Shown here one piece after another: positions 9,094 to 18,298 of a DNA stretch of 64,000 nt (position 1 is its first letter; every line of letters begins with the position of its first letter). The stretch spans positions 682,001 through 746,000 of the forward strand of contig NZ_CP063845.1 in NCBI RefSeq assembly GCF_021018745.1, read 5' to 3'. Made by a program: the position numbers and the translations under genes. This DNA is from Gloeobacter morelensis MG652769 (GTDB lineage Bacteria > Cyanobacteriota > Cyanobacteriia > Gloeobacterales > Gloeobacteraceae). The notes under the pieces were generated by a model, which saw only the letters and a list, made by a program, of their open reading frames with translations, ran no database searches and was not told the DNA's origin.

Positions 9094-10329
9094 CTAAAAA
9101 AAGTCCCAGCAGAAGGGCGGCTCCACCTGCCAGGCGCGATCGAGCACTTCGAGCACCGCTTCGTTTCCTTCGACTTGCAGCTGCCCGGCCCAGTGGGCGG
9201 CGCGGGCGTTGCCGTAGCCGCTCCACAGCTGGGTGAGGGTGTCGATATCGAGCTTGAGGGTAGTGGCGGCGGGCTTGTCCGCCAGGTGTAGACGGCCGCC
9301 CTCGATTTCGACCGGTCGCAGGGTGGTCCCAAAAATCGGGTCGTGGACTTCGAAGTTGAAGGCAACATCCCCTGCCGGCCGCACGGGCCGCAAAGTCAAT
9401 GCCCGGTCGAGATCGACCAGGCGCCACATGAAGCTGCTATGAATGGCTCCGAAACCGACGGCGTTCAAAAAAGTCCGGATCGAGCGGTCCCCGGCGGCGC
9501 GCTGTTCGGTCAATAGCCGCGGCAGCGGGTCGGCGCGGTCGGTGTCCCAGACCACCGCATCGACTTGATCGCGCTGGGCGGCAAGAAATCCCAACAGCCC
9601 CCGGTAGGCGCGGGCGGAGGCCGCCACCCACTCGCGCACGGCGATATGGGCCACTTCGGCGCTGTTGGGGGAGACATTGACGTAGCGGCAGATCACGTAC
9701 CCTTCGAGGTCGCCGCTGAAGCGGCAGCCAAACATTTGCAAGGTGCTGTCGGGTTTGAAGTGCCCCTGCCAGTGCTCCGGTTCGCGCACTAACCAGCCGC
9801 TGTGACGGGGCGCCTCGCGCCCGTAAAGATCCTCGACGGCCGCGCGGTCGGTGGCAGGGTCGAGGGGCAACACATTGCGGGCTTCCGGGTAGCGGGGCAG
9901 ATCTTCGCTCGCCGCCCGGTAGCGGTAGACCTCCCCCACGCAGGCCCAACCGAAGCGGCGGTAGAAGCCGTGGCGGTAGGGGTAGAGCATTGATAGCGGA
10001 TAGCGGTGCTCCGCAAGCACCTCCAGGGCGTGGCGCATCAGGGCGCTTGCCACCCCGCGGCCGCGGCCCTCGGGGGCCACCGCCACCCCGCCCAATCCGC
10101 CCAGGGACATCTCGCAGCCGGCCACGTAGTTGCGGTAGGGCAGCAGTGCGTATTTGCCCAACAGGCGATCCGCCTCGCAGGCGACCACCGAGCGGGCAAT
10201 AATCGTGGCGTCGGACTCGTAACGCGCTTCGATATCGGCAAACGGCTGGGCGGGGGCAAAAGCCAGGTGCGACAATCGCGCCAGCGAACGGCGTTCTATC
10301 GGCTGGGCCGGGCGGATGATCCAGTTCAT
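9094..10329 (-). CDS. Eis-like GNAT acetyltransferase with SCP2-type C-terminal domain
   Basis: 411 residues from the ATG at 10329 (MNWIIRPA), the start that begins the GNAT fold; a longer frame adds 24 residues without support. The N-terminal GNAT domain has the acetyl-CoA loop VAVAPEGRGRGVASALM, followed by PYRHGFYRRFGWACVGEVYRY. A second GNAT-like region and a C-terminal sterol-carrier-like domain (FNFEVHDPIFG...) give the three-part layout of the Eis family, whose members acetylate amines, including some aminoglycosides. The substrate here is unknown. It precedes the M1 aminopeptidase on the same strand. Confidence 0.82.
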   Translation of the reverse strand: MNWIIRPAQPIERRSLARLSHLAFAPAQPFADIEARYESDATIIARSVVACEADRLLGKYALLPYRNYVAGCEMSLGGLGGVAVAPEGRGRGVASALMRHALEVLAEHRYPLSMLYPYRHGFYRRFGWACVGEVYRYRAASEDLPRYPEARNVLPLDPATDRAAVEDLYGREAPRHSGWLVREPEHWQGHFKPDSTLQMFGCRFSGDLEGYVICRYVNVSPNSAEVAHIAVREWVAASARAYRGLLGFLAAQRDQVDAVVWDTDRADPLPRLLTEQRAAGDRSIRTFLNAVGFGAIHSSFMWRLVDLDRALTLRPVRPAGDVAFNFEVHDPIFGTTLRPVEIEGGRLHLADKPAATTLKLDIDTLTQLWSGYGNARAAHWAGQLQVEGNEAVLEVLDRAWQVEPPFCWDFF

Positions 10330-10430
10330 CGCAGCGAATGTGACGGTGCGGATGTAGTTTCCAACACTATCCGGCTTCTGTAAACCGTGGCCATAATGCA
10401 CAGCCCGGCAAACAGGGGGATAATGTCGCC

Positions 10431-10826
10431 ATGCGTCGCCGGGTTGCTGTTGGCTTTTTGCTCGGAATGGTCTGGGCCTGGCCGCTCAGGGCAAACGAGC
10501 GCGAGCTTTTTGAAGTGACGATGCGGCGCGGGCAACCTTTTGTATCCCTGATGTCGGTGGCCCAGGCCTTTCAGGCCAATTTGCGGATTATCCCCGACGA
10601 GCGGGCGGTCAATTTGCAATTCGATAATCAAGAAGCTTCGATCACCGACGGCACGGTACTCACCCTCAACCGCCAGCTTGTGGTGCTGAGTGTCGCTCCC
10701 TACTGGCGCGGCGGCGAGCTGTTCGTGCCCCTCGATGCGGTGCAAAAGATTTTCTATGTCACGGTGCACTGGCGCATCCACACCCGGCAGGTGGCCTTCT
10801 CGCCGGCCCTGCCGCCGCGCCGCTAG
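10431..10826 (+). CDS. Secreted protein resembling a copper amine oxidase N-terminal (stalk) domain
   Basis: 131 residues with a signal peptide (basic MRRR, hydrophobic [15 protein letters not shown], cleavage probably after LRA). The mature part shows the stalk-domain pattern: [16 protein letters not shown], a repeated beta-alpha unit, then [21 protein letters not shown]. Such domains occur singly in periplasmic proteins and probably bind cell-wall or protein ligands. It lies just upstream of rpmI but the 90-bp gap suggests a separate transcript. Family call moderate. Confidence 0.65.
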   Translation: MRRRVAVGFLLGMVWAWPLRANERELFEVTMRRGQPFVSLMSVAQAFQANLRIIPDERAVNLQFDNQEASITDGTVLTLNRQLVVLSVAPYWRGGELFVPLDAVQKIFYVTVHWRIHTRQVAFSPALPPRR

Positions 10827-10917
10827 CAAACCCGCCCCCCAACCTGTGGGCTTTTGCATTACTATAGATATTCGTGCCCAGGCGGGCACCGGTCTTTGCG
10901 ATGTGAGAGTAACACCC

Positions 10918-11115
10918 ATGCCCAAGATGAAGACGCGCCAGTCTGCGGCCAAGCGCTACGAAGTGACCGGTAGCGGCAAGCTCCGTCGCCGCCGCGCCGG
11001 CAAGAACCACCTGCTCCAACACAAGTCGGCCTCGCGCAAACGCAGCCTGTCGACCAAAGTCGAGGTCTCCGAGACCGATCTCTACAAGGTCACCCGCCAG
11101 TGCCCTTATCTGTAG
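10918..11115 (+). CDS. rpmI: 50S ribosomal protein L35
   Basis: 65 residues starting [14 protein letters not shown], with the [18 protein letters not shown] segment that identifies bL35, a small structural protein of the large subunit. The start is the ATG at 10918; a longer upstream frame is an artefact. It is followed 28 bases later by rplT, the standard rpmI-rplT pair. infC is not adjacent here. Confidence 0.97.
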   Translation: MPKMKTRQSAAKRYEVTGSGKLRRRRAGKNHLLQHKSASRKRSLSTKVEVSETDLYKVTRQCPYL

Positions 11116-11143
11116 CCCAAACTTTCACCGCTGGAGTTGAGTC

Positions 11144-11503
11144 ATGGTCCGTGTCAAGCGCGGCAACGTCGCCCGCAAACGCCGCAAAAAAATTCTGAAG
11201 CTGGCCAAGGGCTTTCGGGGCAGCCACTCGAAGCTCTTTACCGCCGCCAACCAGCAGGTGATGAAGGCGCTGCGCAACGCCTACCGTCACCGCCGCACCA
11301 AAAAGCGCGACTTCCGCTCACTGTGGATCGTGCGCATCAACGCCCAGGCGCGCACCGAGGGACTCTCCTACAGCCGTCTTATCGATGGTCTCCACAAGGC
11401 CGACGTCGCCCTCAACCGCAAGATGCTGGCACAACTAGCCGTCACCGACCCCGAGGCCTTTGCTGAGGTCGCCCGCGTCGCCAAATCCGCCCGCCCCGTC
11501 TAG
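11144..11503 (+). CDS. rplT: 50S ribosomal protein L20
   Basis: 119 residues beginning [20 protein letters not shown], ending with [18 protein letters not shown]; these are diagnostic of bL20, which binds 23S rRNA early in large-subunit assembly. In many bacteria L20 represses its own operon through an mRNA structure; I saw no clear rRNA mimic in the short leader. The next gene starts two bases after the stop. Confidence 0.97.
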   Translation: MVRVKRGNVARKRRKKILKLAKGFRGSHSKLFTAANQQVMKALRNAYRHRRTKKRDFRSLWIVRINAQARTEGLSYSRLIDGLHKADVALNRKMLAQLAVTDPEAFAEVARVAKSARPV

Positions 11504-11505
11504 AA

Positions 11506-12288
11506 GTGCCTGCAGCACTGCGCACGGCTGTCCTGACGGTGAGCTTGCTTGCTCTGCTGCAAACTATCGGCGGCGCCGCCTCGCTCGAAGCGATCCTGCA
11601 GCGCCGCTATTTAATAGTGGGAGTCAAGGACAACCTTTACCCGCTCGGTTTTCGCGACGAACGCGGCGAATTGGCGGGTTTTGAAATCGATCTGGCGCGC
11701 GGCCTAGCCGAAGCGCTTTTTGCCGATCGGATGGCAATCAAACTGGTGCCGGTGCGCAACCGGGATCGGCTGGAGGCGTTGGAGAAGCAGCACGTCGATC
11801 TGGTGATTGCTAATGTCAGCATCGGCGTACCGCGCGCCCGGGCCGTAGACTTTAGCTTTCCGTACCTGACGGTGAACCAGGCCGTGCTGCTCAAGCGCGA
11901 GAGCACCCTGCGCACCCTGTCGGATCTGGAGCGCGTCCGGCTTGCGGTGCTTTCCGGTTCGAGCAACGAGCGGGCCATCCGCGCTTTTCTGCCCGGTGCC
12001 GGGCTGGTGCCGGTGGCGTCCTACCAAGAAGGCGTGCAGGCTCTCGATACCGGCCGGGCCGACGGTTTTGCCGCCGACAGCACCGTTCTGGGCGGCTGGG
12101 TGCAGGACCGTTCTGCCTACCGGTTGCTTTCTACTGAGCTTGACACCAGCGGTCTGGCCGTCGCCATGCCCCGGGGTCTTCAGAACGACAGCCTGCGCCG
12201 CTGGGTCAACGGCCAGCTTGAGCGTTTGCTCAAGCAGGGTTGGCTCGCCGAACGGGCCAGGATCTGGGGCCTGACGGGAAGATCGTGA
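11506..12288 (+). CDS. Periplasmic amino-acid-type substrate-binding protein (SBP_bac_3)
   Basis: 260 residues from a GTG two bases after rplT. A signal peptide is evident (LRTAVLTVSLLALLQTIGGA). The core has the family-3 pattern: YLIVGVKDNLYPLGFRDERG, LAGFEIDLARGLAEAL, DLVIANVSIG, ARAVDFSFPYL, then a second-lobe segment VLSGSSNERAI. Such proteins bind polar amino acids or related small ligands. No permease or ATPase is adjacent, so it may serve a transporter elsewhere or act as a sensor. Position behind rplT suggests read-through from the ribosomal operon. Confidence 0.85.
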   Translation: MPAALRTAVLTVSLLALLQTIGGAASLEAILQRRYLIVGVKDNLYPLGFRDERGELAGFEIDLARGLAEALFADRMAIKLVPVRNRDRLEALEKQHVDLVIANVSIGVPRARAVDFSFPYLTVNQAVLLKRESTLRTLSDLERVRLAVLSGSSNERAIRAFLPGAGLVPVASYQEGVQALDTGRADGFAADSTVLGGWVQDRSAYRLLSTELDTSGLAVAMPRGLQNDSLRRWVNGQLERLLKQGWLAERARIWGLTGRS

Positions 12289-12365
12289 ATATCCAGGCGC
12301 GCCACGCTAAAAAGTGTAAACTTTGATATATAGACAAACAAGAATAGAAAGAGCGCTTAACACTC

Positions 12366-12725
12366 ATGGTCCGACTCTCGTGGAAAACCATGGCCATTCC
12401 CGGTCTTGCCCTGCTGGTGGTAGGTTTGATCGGCTTTGCCATCAACGCGATCGCCGAGGCCGGTCAGACTCCCTATGAGCGCTCGGTCCTTGCGTTCAAA
12501 GGCAATGTGAGCACCGGCCAGGATCTTTTTGAGGCAAACTGTTCGGCCTGCCACGGCACCGAGGCCAAAGGCTGGGTGGGGCCGAATCTCGAGGAAGTCA
12601 AAGAGCGCAAATCGGACCTGCAACTCATCCGGCAGGTGACCCGCGGCGAGACGCCCCCGATGCCCAAGTTCGAACTGAACGAAAAGCAGATGGCGGATTT
12701 GCTGAGTTATCTGAAGAGTATTTAA
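12366..12725 (+). CDS. Membrane-anchored small cytochrome c (CytM-like)
   Basis: 119 residues with an uncleaved-looking N-terminal helix (AIPGLALLVVGLIGFAI) and one class I haem site, CSACH, preceded by GQDLFEANC. The axial methionine is probably in TPPMPKFELNEKQMADLLSYL. The VGPNLEEV and RKSDLQLIRQVTRGETPPMP segments resemble cyanobacterial cytochrome cM. CytM modulates electron flow between photosynthetic and respiratory chains in cyanobacteria that have thylakoids. A generic cytochrome c6-like role cannot be excluded. Confidence 0.8.
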   Translation: MVRLSWKTMAIPGLALLVVGLIGFAINAIAEAGQTPYERSVLAFKGNVSTGQDLFEANCSACHGTEAKGWVGPNLEEVKERKSDLQLIRQVTRGETPPMPKFELNEKQMADLLSYLKSI

Positions 12726-12760
12726 CAGTCCCCGTCTCAGGCCGTGTTCCGGAGTCGAAT

Positions 12761-12898
12761 ATGTACCCACCTGGCTATCGACTGCGGAGTGTCCTACTTG
12801 CTCCGGTAATCTGGCTGACGCTGAATGGTGCGGCTGCGGCCCAGCCCCCGGCGCAGTGGTCAGGTTTTGCAGCAGCTGCGCAGCTGAGAACGGCTTGA
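12761..12898 (+). pseudogene. Short secreted-protein remnant (signal peptide only)
   Basis: An ATG at 12761 opens a 45-codon frame whose first ~27 residues look like a signal peptide (LRSVLLAPVIWLTLNGAAAA, then QPPAQW), ending at a TGA shortly after. It lies 35 bases after the cytochrome c gene and its 3' end nearly meets the convergent Uma2 gene stop. It may be the beginning of a lost secreted protein or a tiny secreted peptide. I found no continuation in another frame before the Uma2 gene. Confidence 0.35.
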
Positions 12899-12903
12899 AG
12901 TGC

Positions 12904-13452
12904 TCAATTATCGCCAAGGTCGATTGGCCAGAGCTCAGCCAGGTGCAACTGCCAGCCGGGCAGCAACTCAGGGAGTTCCAGGATACTGTTGCCGGAAAAC
13001 CCGACCGGCTGCACGCCGGAGCGATAAACCGTGGCGGTCTGTCCATCCGGATCGACCAGGACGCCCACCCTGGCACCCAGCTGCAGGTAGCTTTCGATTT
13101 TGTCTTCCAGGGACTTGAGCCGGTCGGTGCTGGATTTGATCTCCACGACCAGATCGGGGACCAGTGGACCATAAGAGCGCGGCAAGCGCGAAAGGCGAGC
13201 GCGCGAAACATAGGATACGTCAGGGGCAGTCAAATCCCCATTGGGTGCTTGAAATCCGGAGCTGGAATCGAAAACAAAGCCAAGCTTGCGCGGATCCACC
13301 CAGTTGCCCAAAAACCGCGAGAAGCGTGCGCCGATCATACCGGAGATAATGTCGGAGGGGCTCACGATGGCGATGGTGCCGTCGCGCAGTTCGATCTTGT
13401 GTTCCGGGTAAAGCTTTTGGAGTTTCTCGACATCCTTGAGCGTCAGTGCCAT
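12904..13452 (-). CDS. Uma2 family (DUF820) protein
   Basis: 182 residues with the Uma2 signature: MALTLKDVEKLQKLYPEHKIEL at the start, TAPDVSYVSRARL, the catalytic-type PDLVVEIKSSTD and GVLVDPDGQTATVY. The PD-(D/E)XK-like residues (D in PDL, E and K in VEIKS) are present. Unlike the other two copies in this window it lacks a coiled-coil tail. It is a single gene convergent with the cytochrome c region. Confidence 0.88.
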   Translation of the reverse strand: MALTLKDVEKLQKLYPEHKIELRDGTIAIVSPSDIISGMIGARFSRFLGNWVDPRKLGFVFDSSSGFQAPNGDLTAPDVSYVSRARLSRLPRSYGPLVPDLVVEIKSSTDRLKSLEDKIESYLQLGARVGVLVDPDGQTATVYRSGVQPVGFSGNSILELPELLPGWQLHLAELWPIDLGDN

Positions 13453-13522
13453 TAGCGATCTCCGCTTCGATCACCAATGTAGAACCCACAGGCGCATTTG
13501 CCGCTGAGAATCTGAGGCAGAT

Positions 13523-14803
13523 TTACCTGCGTGCAAGTAAGGCCCGCCAACCAATGTCACGGCGGTAATAAACATCTTTAAATGCAAGGCAATCGACAGC
13601 CTGGTAAGCGCTTGCGATGGCGCTTTCGAGGGCATCGCCCAATGCAGTTACTGCCAGGATGCGGCCCCCGGCAGTCAGGATTTTGTCTTCCTCGCGGCGG
13701 GTGCCGCTGTGGAAAACCAGTCCGCCCTGGGCACGGGCCTCCGCCAGGCCGGTAATCACATCGCCCTGGCGGTAGTCACCCGGGTAACCTGCCGCCGCGA
13801 GTACCACGCAGGCGGCAGCACCCGGTTTCCATTGAAGATCCACCCGATCGAGACTGCCCTGGGCGGTAGCCAGGAGCACTTCTTCTAAAGGGGTTTCCAG
13901 CAGCGGCAGGACCACCTGGGTCTCAGGATCGCCCAGGCGGCAATTAAATTCGACTACCCGTACCGAGCCGTCGGGACCAATCATCAGTCCGGCGTACAGT
14001 ACGCCCCGGTAGTCGATACCCCGCTTTTGCAAAGTGGTGAATGTAGGAGCAAGAATGCGTTCCTCGATTTGACGCATCAAAGCGGCGTCCACGAGCGGGG
14101 TGGGGGCGTAGGCACCCATGCCGCCGGTGTTGGGGCCGGTGTCGCCCTCACCCACGCGCTTGTGGTCCTGGGCGGGCACCATCGCCCGGATGGTCTTGCC
14201 GTCGGTGAAGGCGAGTACCGAAGCTTCCTCCCCGGCCATAAATTCTTCGATCAGCACGCTCGCCCCCGCTGCCCCGAAGCGCGGCAACTCGTCGAGGGCA
14301 GCCAGGGCCTCGGCGGTCTCCATCGCCACGCTCACCCCTTTGCCGGCGGCAAGACCGTCGGCTTTGACCACCAGAGGTGCCCCCAGTTCGCGCACGTAGG
14401 CGCGGGCCGCCTCGATATCGGTAAAACTTCTGGCGGCGGCGGTGGGTACCCCGGCTTCGTGCATCAGGTTTTTGGCCCAGGCTTTGCTCGCTTCGAGCTG
14501 TGCCCCTTCGCGCGTGGGGCCGAAAATAATCAGTCCCGCGGCCTGGAAGTGATCGACGATGCCTGCAGCCAGGGGCACCTCGGGGCCGACCACGGTCAGA
14601 TCGACGCGCTCGGAGCGGGCAAAATCCGCCAGGGCCGCAAAATCGAGCGGCGAGACGGCCAGATTGGCGCACTTGGGTTCATCGGCGGTGCCGCCGTTAC
14701 CCGGGGCGACCCAGATCCGGCCCACCCCCTCGGAGCGGGCGAGCGCCCAGGCCAGGCAGTGCTCCCGACCGCCATTGCCGACCACCAGTATCTTCAATGC
14801 CAT
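13523..14803 (-). CDS. purD: Phosphoribosylamine-glycine ligase
   Basis: Second step of purine synthesis: joins 5-phosphoribosylamine and glycine with ATP. The N-terminal KILVVGNGGREHCLAWAL, the ATP-grasp core (PLVVKADGLAAGKGV), GGMGAYAPTPL and VVEFNCRLGDPETQ are intact. The start at 14803 (MALKIL) is preferred over one five codons upstream. About 426 residues, the usual length. It is divergent from the methyltransferase-glycosyltransferase gene across 108 bp. Confidence 0.96.
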   Translation of the reverse strand: MALKILVVGNGGREHCLAWALARSEGVGRIWVAPGNGGTADEPKCANLAVSPLDFAALADFARSERVDLTVVGPEVPLAAGIVDHFQAAGLIIFGPTREGAQLEASKAWAKNLMHEAGVPTAAARSFTDIEAARAYVRELGAPLVVKADGLAAGKGVSVAMETAEALAALDELPRFGAAGASVLIEEFMAGEEASVLAFTDGKTIRAMVPAQDHKRVGEGDTGPNTGGMGAYAPTPLVDAALMRQIEERILAPTFTTLQKRGIDYRGVLYAGLMIGPDGSVRVVEFNCRLGDPETQVVLPLLETPLEEVLLATAQGSLDRVDLQWKPGAAACVVLAAAGYPGDYRQGDVITGLAEARAQGGLVFHSGTRREEDKILTAGGRILAVTALGDALESAIASAYQAVDCLAFKDVYYRRDIGWRALLARR

Positions 14804-14911
14804 CGAAACGGATTCCACCCAACAGACCAGTCACGATTATCGCAAGGGAGGGGGGCTTCGCGGCGGGGCCGTCCTGTTGCAACAATGTGGAAATACCGTC
14901 GCCGTACGCCC

Positions 14912-16372
14912 ATGCCCGATCGCCCCTTGCCCATCCCACCGAACCCGCCGGCCTACGCCTTCAAAGAAGAGATCCAGAAACACTTCGAAGCGGTGGCCTA
15001 CAGCCAGCAGCGCTGGCGGCGGCGCAACCGCTACTACTACGCGGACATCGAGGCGCTGTGCCGGTTTTTGATCCCCGCCCACAGCCGCGTGCTGCAAATT
15101 GGCTCGGGCAACGGTGATTTGCTCGCAAGCCTTGAGCCTGCGGTGGGATTGGGGATAGATTTCAGCCCCTCGATGGTGGCCCTCGCCCGCGAGCAGCACC
15201 CCGAATTGCAGTTTCTCTGCCAGGACGCCGAGCAACTGGATCTAGAAGGCCAGACGTTCGATTACATCCTGCTGGTGGGGGTGCTGGGCCATCTGGCTGA
15301 CATCCAGAGTGTCTTGGCAGGGCTCAGACCATGCTGCCACCGCCGCACCCGCGTCGTGGCGGTTTTTCACAATTACCTGTGGGAACCGCTGTTGCGCCTG
15401 GGAGAACGCCTGGGAGAACGGATGCCCCAGCCCGCCCAGAACTGGCTCTCGGACACCGACGTGCGCAATCTGTTTGCGATCAACGGCTACACCGTCGTCA
15501 AGCAGGGACGCCGCATGCTCCTGCCGCGCCGGGTGCCGCTGGTGGCTGAGTGGATCAACCGCTACGCCGCCCGTCTGCCCTTGATCGAGCACCTGTGCCT
15601 TACCCAGTACCTGGTCGCCCGGCCCGATTTTGGGCCGCAGCCGTCTGCCCTGCCCACCTGCTCGGTGATCGTGCCTGCGCGCAACGAAGCGGGCAATATC
15701 CGCGCGGCGGTCGAACGCCTGCCTGCCCTGGGCAGCCACACAGAACTTCTATTCGTCGAGGGCAACTCCCAGGACGACACCTGGCAGGTAATCGGCGAAG
15801 TGGCCCGTGAGTATGGCGACCACCTCGATATGCGCGTGTTCAAACAAAAAGGCAAGGGCAAGGGCGACGCGGTGCGCCTCGCCTTCGAGCAGGCCAAAGG
15901 CGATATTTTGATGATTCTGGACGCAGATCTGACCGTGCCCCCGGAGGATCTGCCCAAGTTCTATGCGGTGATCGCCAGCGGCCGGGGCGAATTTATCAAC
16001 GGTTCGCGCCTGATCTATCCGCGCTCGCGCGAGGCGATGCCCTGGCTCAATACCCTGGCCAACAAATTTTTTGGGGTCGTCTTCAGCTTCCTGCTCGATC
16101 AGCCCCTCAAAGACACCCTCTGCGGCACAAAAGTACTGTGGCGCGAGGACTACGAAAAAATCGCCGCCGGGCGCGCCTACTTTGGCGACTTCGATCCTTT
16201 TGGCGACTTTGATTTGCTCTTCGGGGCCGCCAAGCTCAACTTGCACATTGTCGAGGTACCCATCCGCTACCAGCCGCGCACCTACGGTCAGTCGAACATC
16301 GCTCACTTTCGCGAGGGGTTGGTGCTGCTGCGCATGTGCCTGTTCGCCTCGAAGCGCATCAAATTTAATTAG
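14912..16372 (+). CDS. Bifunctional SAM methyltransferase - family 2 glycosyltransferase fusion
   Basis: 486 residues. The first ~240 contain a class I methyltransferase fold (VLQIGSGNGDLLASL, FDYILLVGVLGHLAD). From about residue 250 a GT2 domain begins (CSVIVPARNEAGNIRAAVERL), with GNSQDDTW, KGKGKGDAVRLAFEQAKGD, the DxD motif ILDADLTV and the DPM-like LCGTKVLWRED and FGDFDLLFGA. It therefore probably both methylates and transfers a sugar, or a dolichyl/undecaprenyl-phosphate sugar, in envelope polysaccharide synthesis. The ATG at 14912 is chosen; another at 14885 adds nine residues. A frame extending far upstream is only antisense to purD. Confidence 0.85.
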   Translation: MPDRPLPIPPNPPAYAFKEEIQKHFEAVAYSQQRWRRRNRYYYADIEALCRFLIPAHSRVLQIGSGNGDLLASLEPAVGLGIDFSPSMVALAREQHPELQFLCQDAEQLDLEGQTFDYILLVGVLGHLADIQSVLAGLRPCCHRRTRVVAVFHNYLWEPLLRLGERLGERMPQPAQNWLSDTDVRNLFAINGYTVVKQGRRMLLPRRVPLVAEWINRYAARLPLIEHLCLTQYLVARPDFGPQPSALPTCSVIVPARNEAGNIRAAVERLPALGSHTELLFVEGNSQDDTWQVIGEVAREYGDHLDMRVFKQKGKGKGDAVRLAFEQAKGDILMILDADLTVPPEDLPKFYAVIASGRGEFINGSRLIYPRSREAMPWLNTLANKFFGVVFSFLLDQPLKDTLCGTKVLWREDYEKIAAGRAYFGDFDPFGDFDLLFGAAKLNLHIVEVPIRYQPRTYGQSNIAHFREGLVLLRMCLFASKRIKFN

Positions 16373-16373
16373 T

Positions 16374-17132
16374 TCAGCGCTCGGCGAAAAGTTTGCGCTG
16401 CTGCCAGGCGAGGAGCGCGAGGGCCAGGACACCGAGGGCAATCAGACCGATAAGCGGCAGGTTGGGAACGATGAAACTCGCCTCCAGATGGTTCACTTCC
16501 CCCGGCCGGATGCGCCACAGAAGTGTTTGGCCCTGCTGCTCGTCGCTATTGGAGCGAAAGGCCGGCAGCGGCGTGGTGAGGGCAAATTCTAGTTGGATCA
16601 GCCCTGAGACCCAGTTGCCCACGCGCACCGTACCGAAGGGAGAGCGCAAATCGAGATCGGCGCTCACATCGTACTCGCTCCACAACCAGTGATCGCGCTG
16701 CAACAGCTGCAGCGGGCCGGAGGTAGACGCAGAAGGCGGATCTTTAGCAAGCACCGCAGGCAAGGGCGCGGTGCTGCTCAAGACGGCTGGTACCGCCAGG
16801 GCGGTGGGACGGGCGGCAGTTTCGAGGGGACGGCCGAGAAAACGGTTGAGTTTGCTCTCGAGCTCGGCACCGTCCTCGAAGGGAATGCGCAGGCGCAGCC
16901 GCTCCGCTGTGCGCTCGCTGGTACCCCCCAATTCCGCTGTGCGGCGCTCCAGGCCCGCGACCAGGGTGTCGAGCTGTTCGCCACCCGCCTCAACTAGATT
17001 GCGATCGACCGCAAGAATCTGCTCGACGGTGCCTCCGCCCAACCAGTTAAAAGTGACCCCCAGGCGGTAGGAGACGCAACCGGACAGCAGCAGGGCGCTG
17101 AGAAGACAAGTCAGGAGCGCTCGCGCGGACAT
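16374..17132 (-). CDS. DUF3153 lipoprotein
   Basis: 252 residues with a clear lipoprotein signal (TCLLSALLLSGC; the cysteine would be lipidated) and a C-terminal transmembrane helix (LIGLIALGVLALALLAW) followed by a short basic tail. The periplasmic body (YRLGVTFNWLGGGTVEQIL..., LQRDHWLWSEYDVSADLDLR) fits DUF3153, a cyanobacterial family of unknown function. The C-terminal helix beside a lipid anchor would tether both ends to the membrane. It is convergent with the methyltransferase-glycosyltransferase (one base between stops). Confidence 0.8.
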   Translation of the reverse strand: MSARALLTCLLSALLLSGCVSYRLGVTFNWLGGGTVEQILAVDRNLVEAGGEQLDTLVAGLERRTAELGGTSERTAERLRLRIPFEDGAELESKLNRFLGRPLETAARPTALAVPAVLSSTAPLPAVLAKDPPSASTSGPLQLLQRDHWLWSEYDVSADLDLRSPFGTVRVGNWVSGLIQLEFALTTPLPAFRSNSDEQQGQTLLWRIRPGEVNHLEASFIVPNLPLIGLIALGVLALALLAWQQRKLFAER

Positions 17133-17224
17133 GGGGAACGGCCGAAGTGAGAGTACTACTCAATGTACTGCCTCAATCGCAGGCGCAGGTGCGAAAAAAG
17201 AAAGTGAGTCGGGAGCAACGCGGT

Positions 17225-17911
17225 ATGCGCACGGTGATGATCATCCACGGGACGGCGGACTGTGCGGCCAACTGGCGGCCCTGGGCCGAATCGCTCGAAA
17301 AATGCGGCTGGCGGGCTGTCGCCGTCGATTTGCCGGGCTACGGCCCGCAGGCCCTCCCGGAGGCCGACTGTTCGGTGGGAGCCTGCGCCGAGCACCTGAT
17401 CGAGGCCGTGGAGCGTTACCGGCCGACGGCTCTACTTGGCCATTCCCTGGGAGCCAATGTCGCCATCGAACTGGCGCTGCGCCGCATCGCACCGCTTGCG
17501 CGGTTGTTGCTTGTCTGCCCGGCGGTGGACATTCCGCCCCTCACCCGTCACTTCTACGATTGGTTCGTCGAAGCGCCCCTCGAAGCACTGTACCGGCAGC
17601 GCGACTGGCTCAATCCCTGGCTGGCGTCCTACCCGCGTCTGGCCACCGCCAACCGCACCGCCCCCGCGAGCATCCGCCGCACCTGGCAGTCGCTCAAAAC
17701 CTGGCCGACACCCGACTGGCGGCAACTGACCCTGCCCACGGCGATCGTGGGTGGGCTGTGGGACCCGATCGCTCCCCCCCTCGCCCTCGAAGCGCTCCGG
17801 CGCCGATTGCCCGCTGCGCAGCTGACGTTGTTGCCCTGCCGCCACCTGCCGATGGATGACACTCCCGTCGCCTTCGGGCGCTGGCTGGTGCGCAGCTTGC
17901 AAGATGAATAA
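17225..17911 (+). CDS. Alpha/beta hydrolase
   Basis: 228 residues from the ATG at 17225 (MRTVMIIHGTADCAANW), the natural beginning of the fold; a frame from 17147 adds 26 residues. The nucleophile elbow GHSLG lies in TALLGHSLGANVAIE, the acid is probably the Asp of GLWDPIAPP, and the histidine is in LLPCRHLPMDD, so the triad appears complete. The substrate cannot be told. Divergent from the DUF3153 lipoprotein gene. Confidence 0.85.
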   Translation: MRTVMIIHGTADCAANWRPWAESLEKCGWRAVAVDLPGYGPQALPEADCSVGACAEHLIEAVERYRPTALLGHSLGANVAIELALRRIAPLARLLLVCPAVDIPPLTRHFYDWFVEAPLEALYRQRDWLNPWLASYPRLATANRTAPASIRRTWQSLKTWPTPDWRQLTLPTAIVGGLWDPIAPPLALEALRRRLPAAQLTLLPCRHLPMDDTPVAFGRWLVRSLQDE

Positions 17912-18091
17912 TGATAATTTTTAAAGCAAGTCTGGGAGTGGTCCCGCGAGCAATCCGTTCAAACTGAAACATTTTGCAAACAATCAAGGGCCGCGTCTGC
18001 GACGGTGCTATAACGATTGGGAATGCAAAACCGGCCGTCCTGCAAGTTTTTGCGGTTCGGGTAGACATCCTTTAACAACAAAGAGGGACTG

Positions 18092-18298
18092 ATGGAATAC
18101 GTGATTGTAGACGCCCGCCAGCGTTTGATCGGCACGCTCAGGCAGGTTGTACCGCTCACGGTCGGCGCTACTTTTACCACGGATGCGAAAGATACCTACG
18201 CAGTGCTGAACATTGACAGGGCAAGCCGGGGCCGCAACGATGTCCAGACGCTGACGGTGGTCAGGATTCAAAATCGGATGCACCAGGCGGCCGAGTAA
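18092..18298 (+). CDS. Small protein of unknown function
   Basis: 68 residues beginning MEYVIVDARQRLIGTLRQVV, with an ACTAAAGAGG-like purine-rich ribosome site (AAAGAGGGACTG, 18080-18091) just before the ATG. A TATAAC box lies about 80 bases upstream (near 18009). The sequence looks beta-rich (VPLTVGATFTT, DTYAVLNIDRAS, VQTLTVVRIQNRM) and no family was recognised. Its last 38 bases overlap the end of the convergent radical SAM gene. Confidence 0.6.
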   Translation: MEYVIVDARQRLIGTLRQVVPLTVGATFTTDAKDTYAVLNIDRASRGRNDVQTLTVVRIQNRMHQAAE

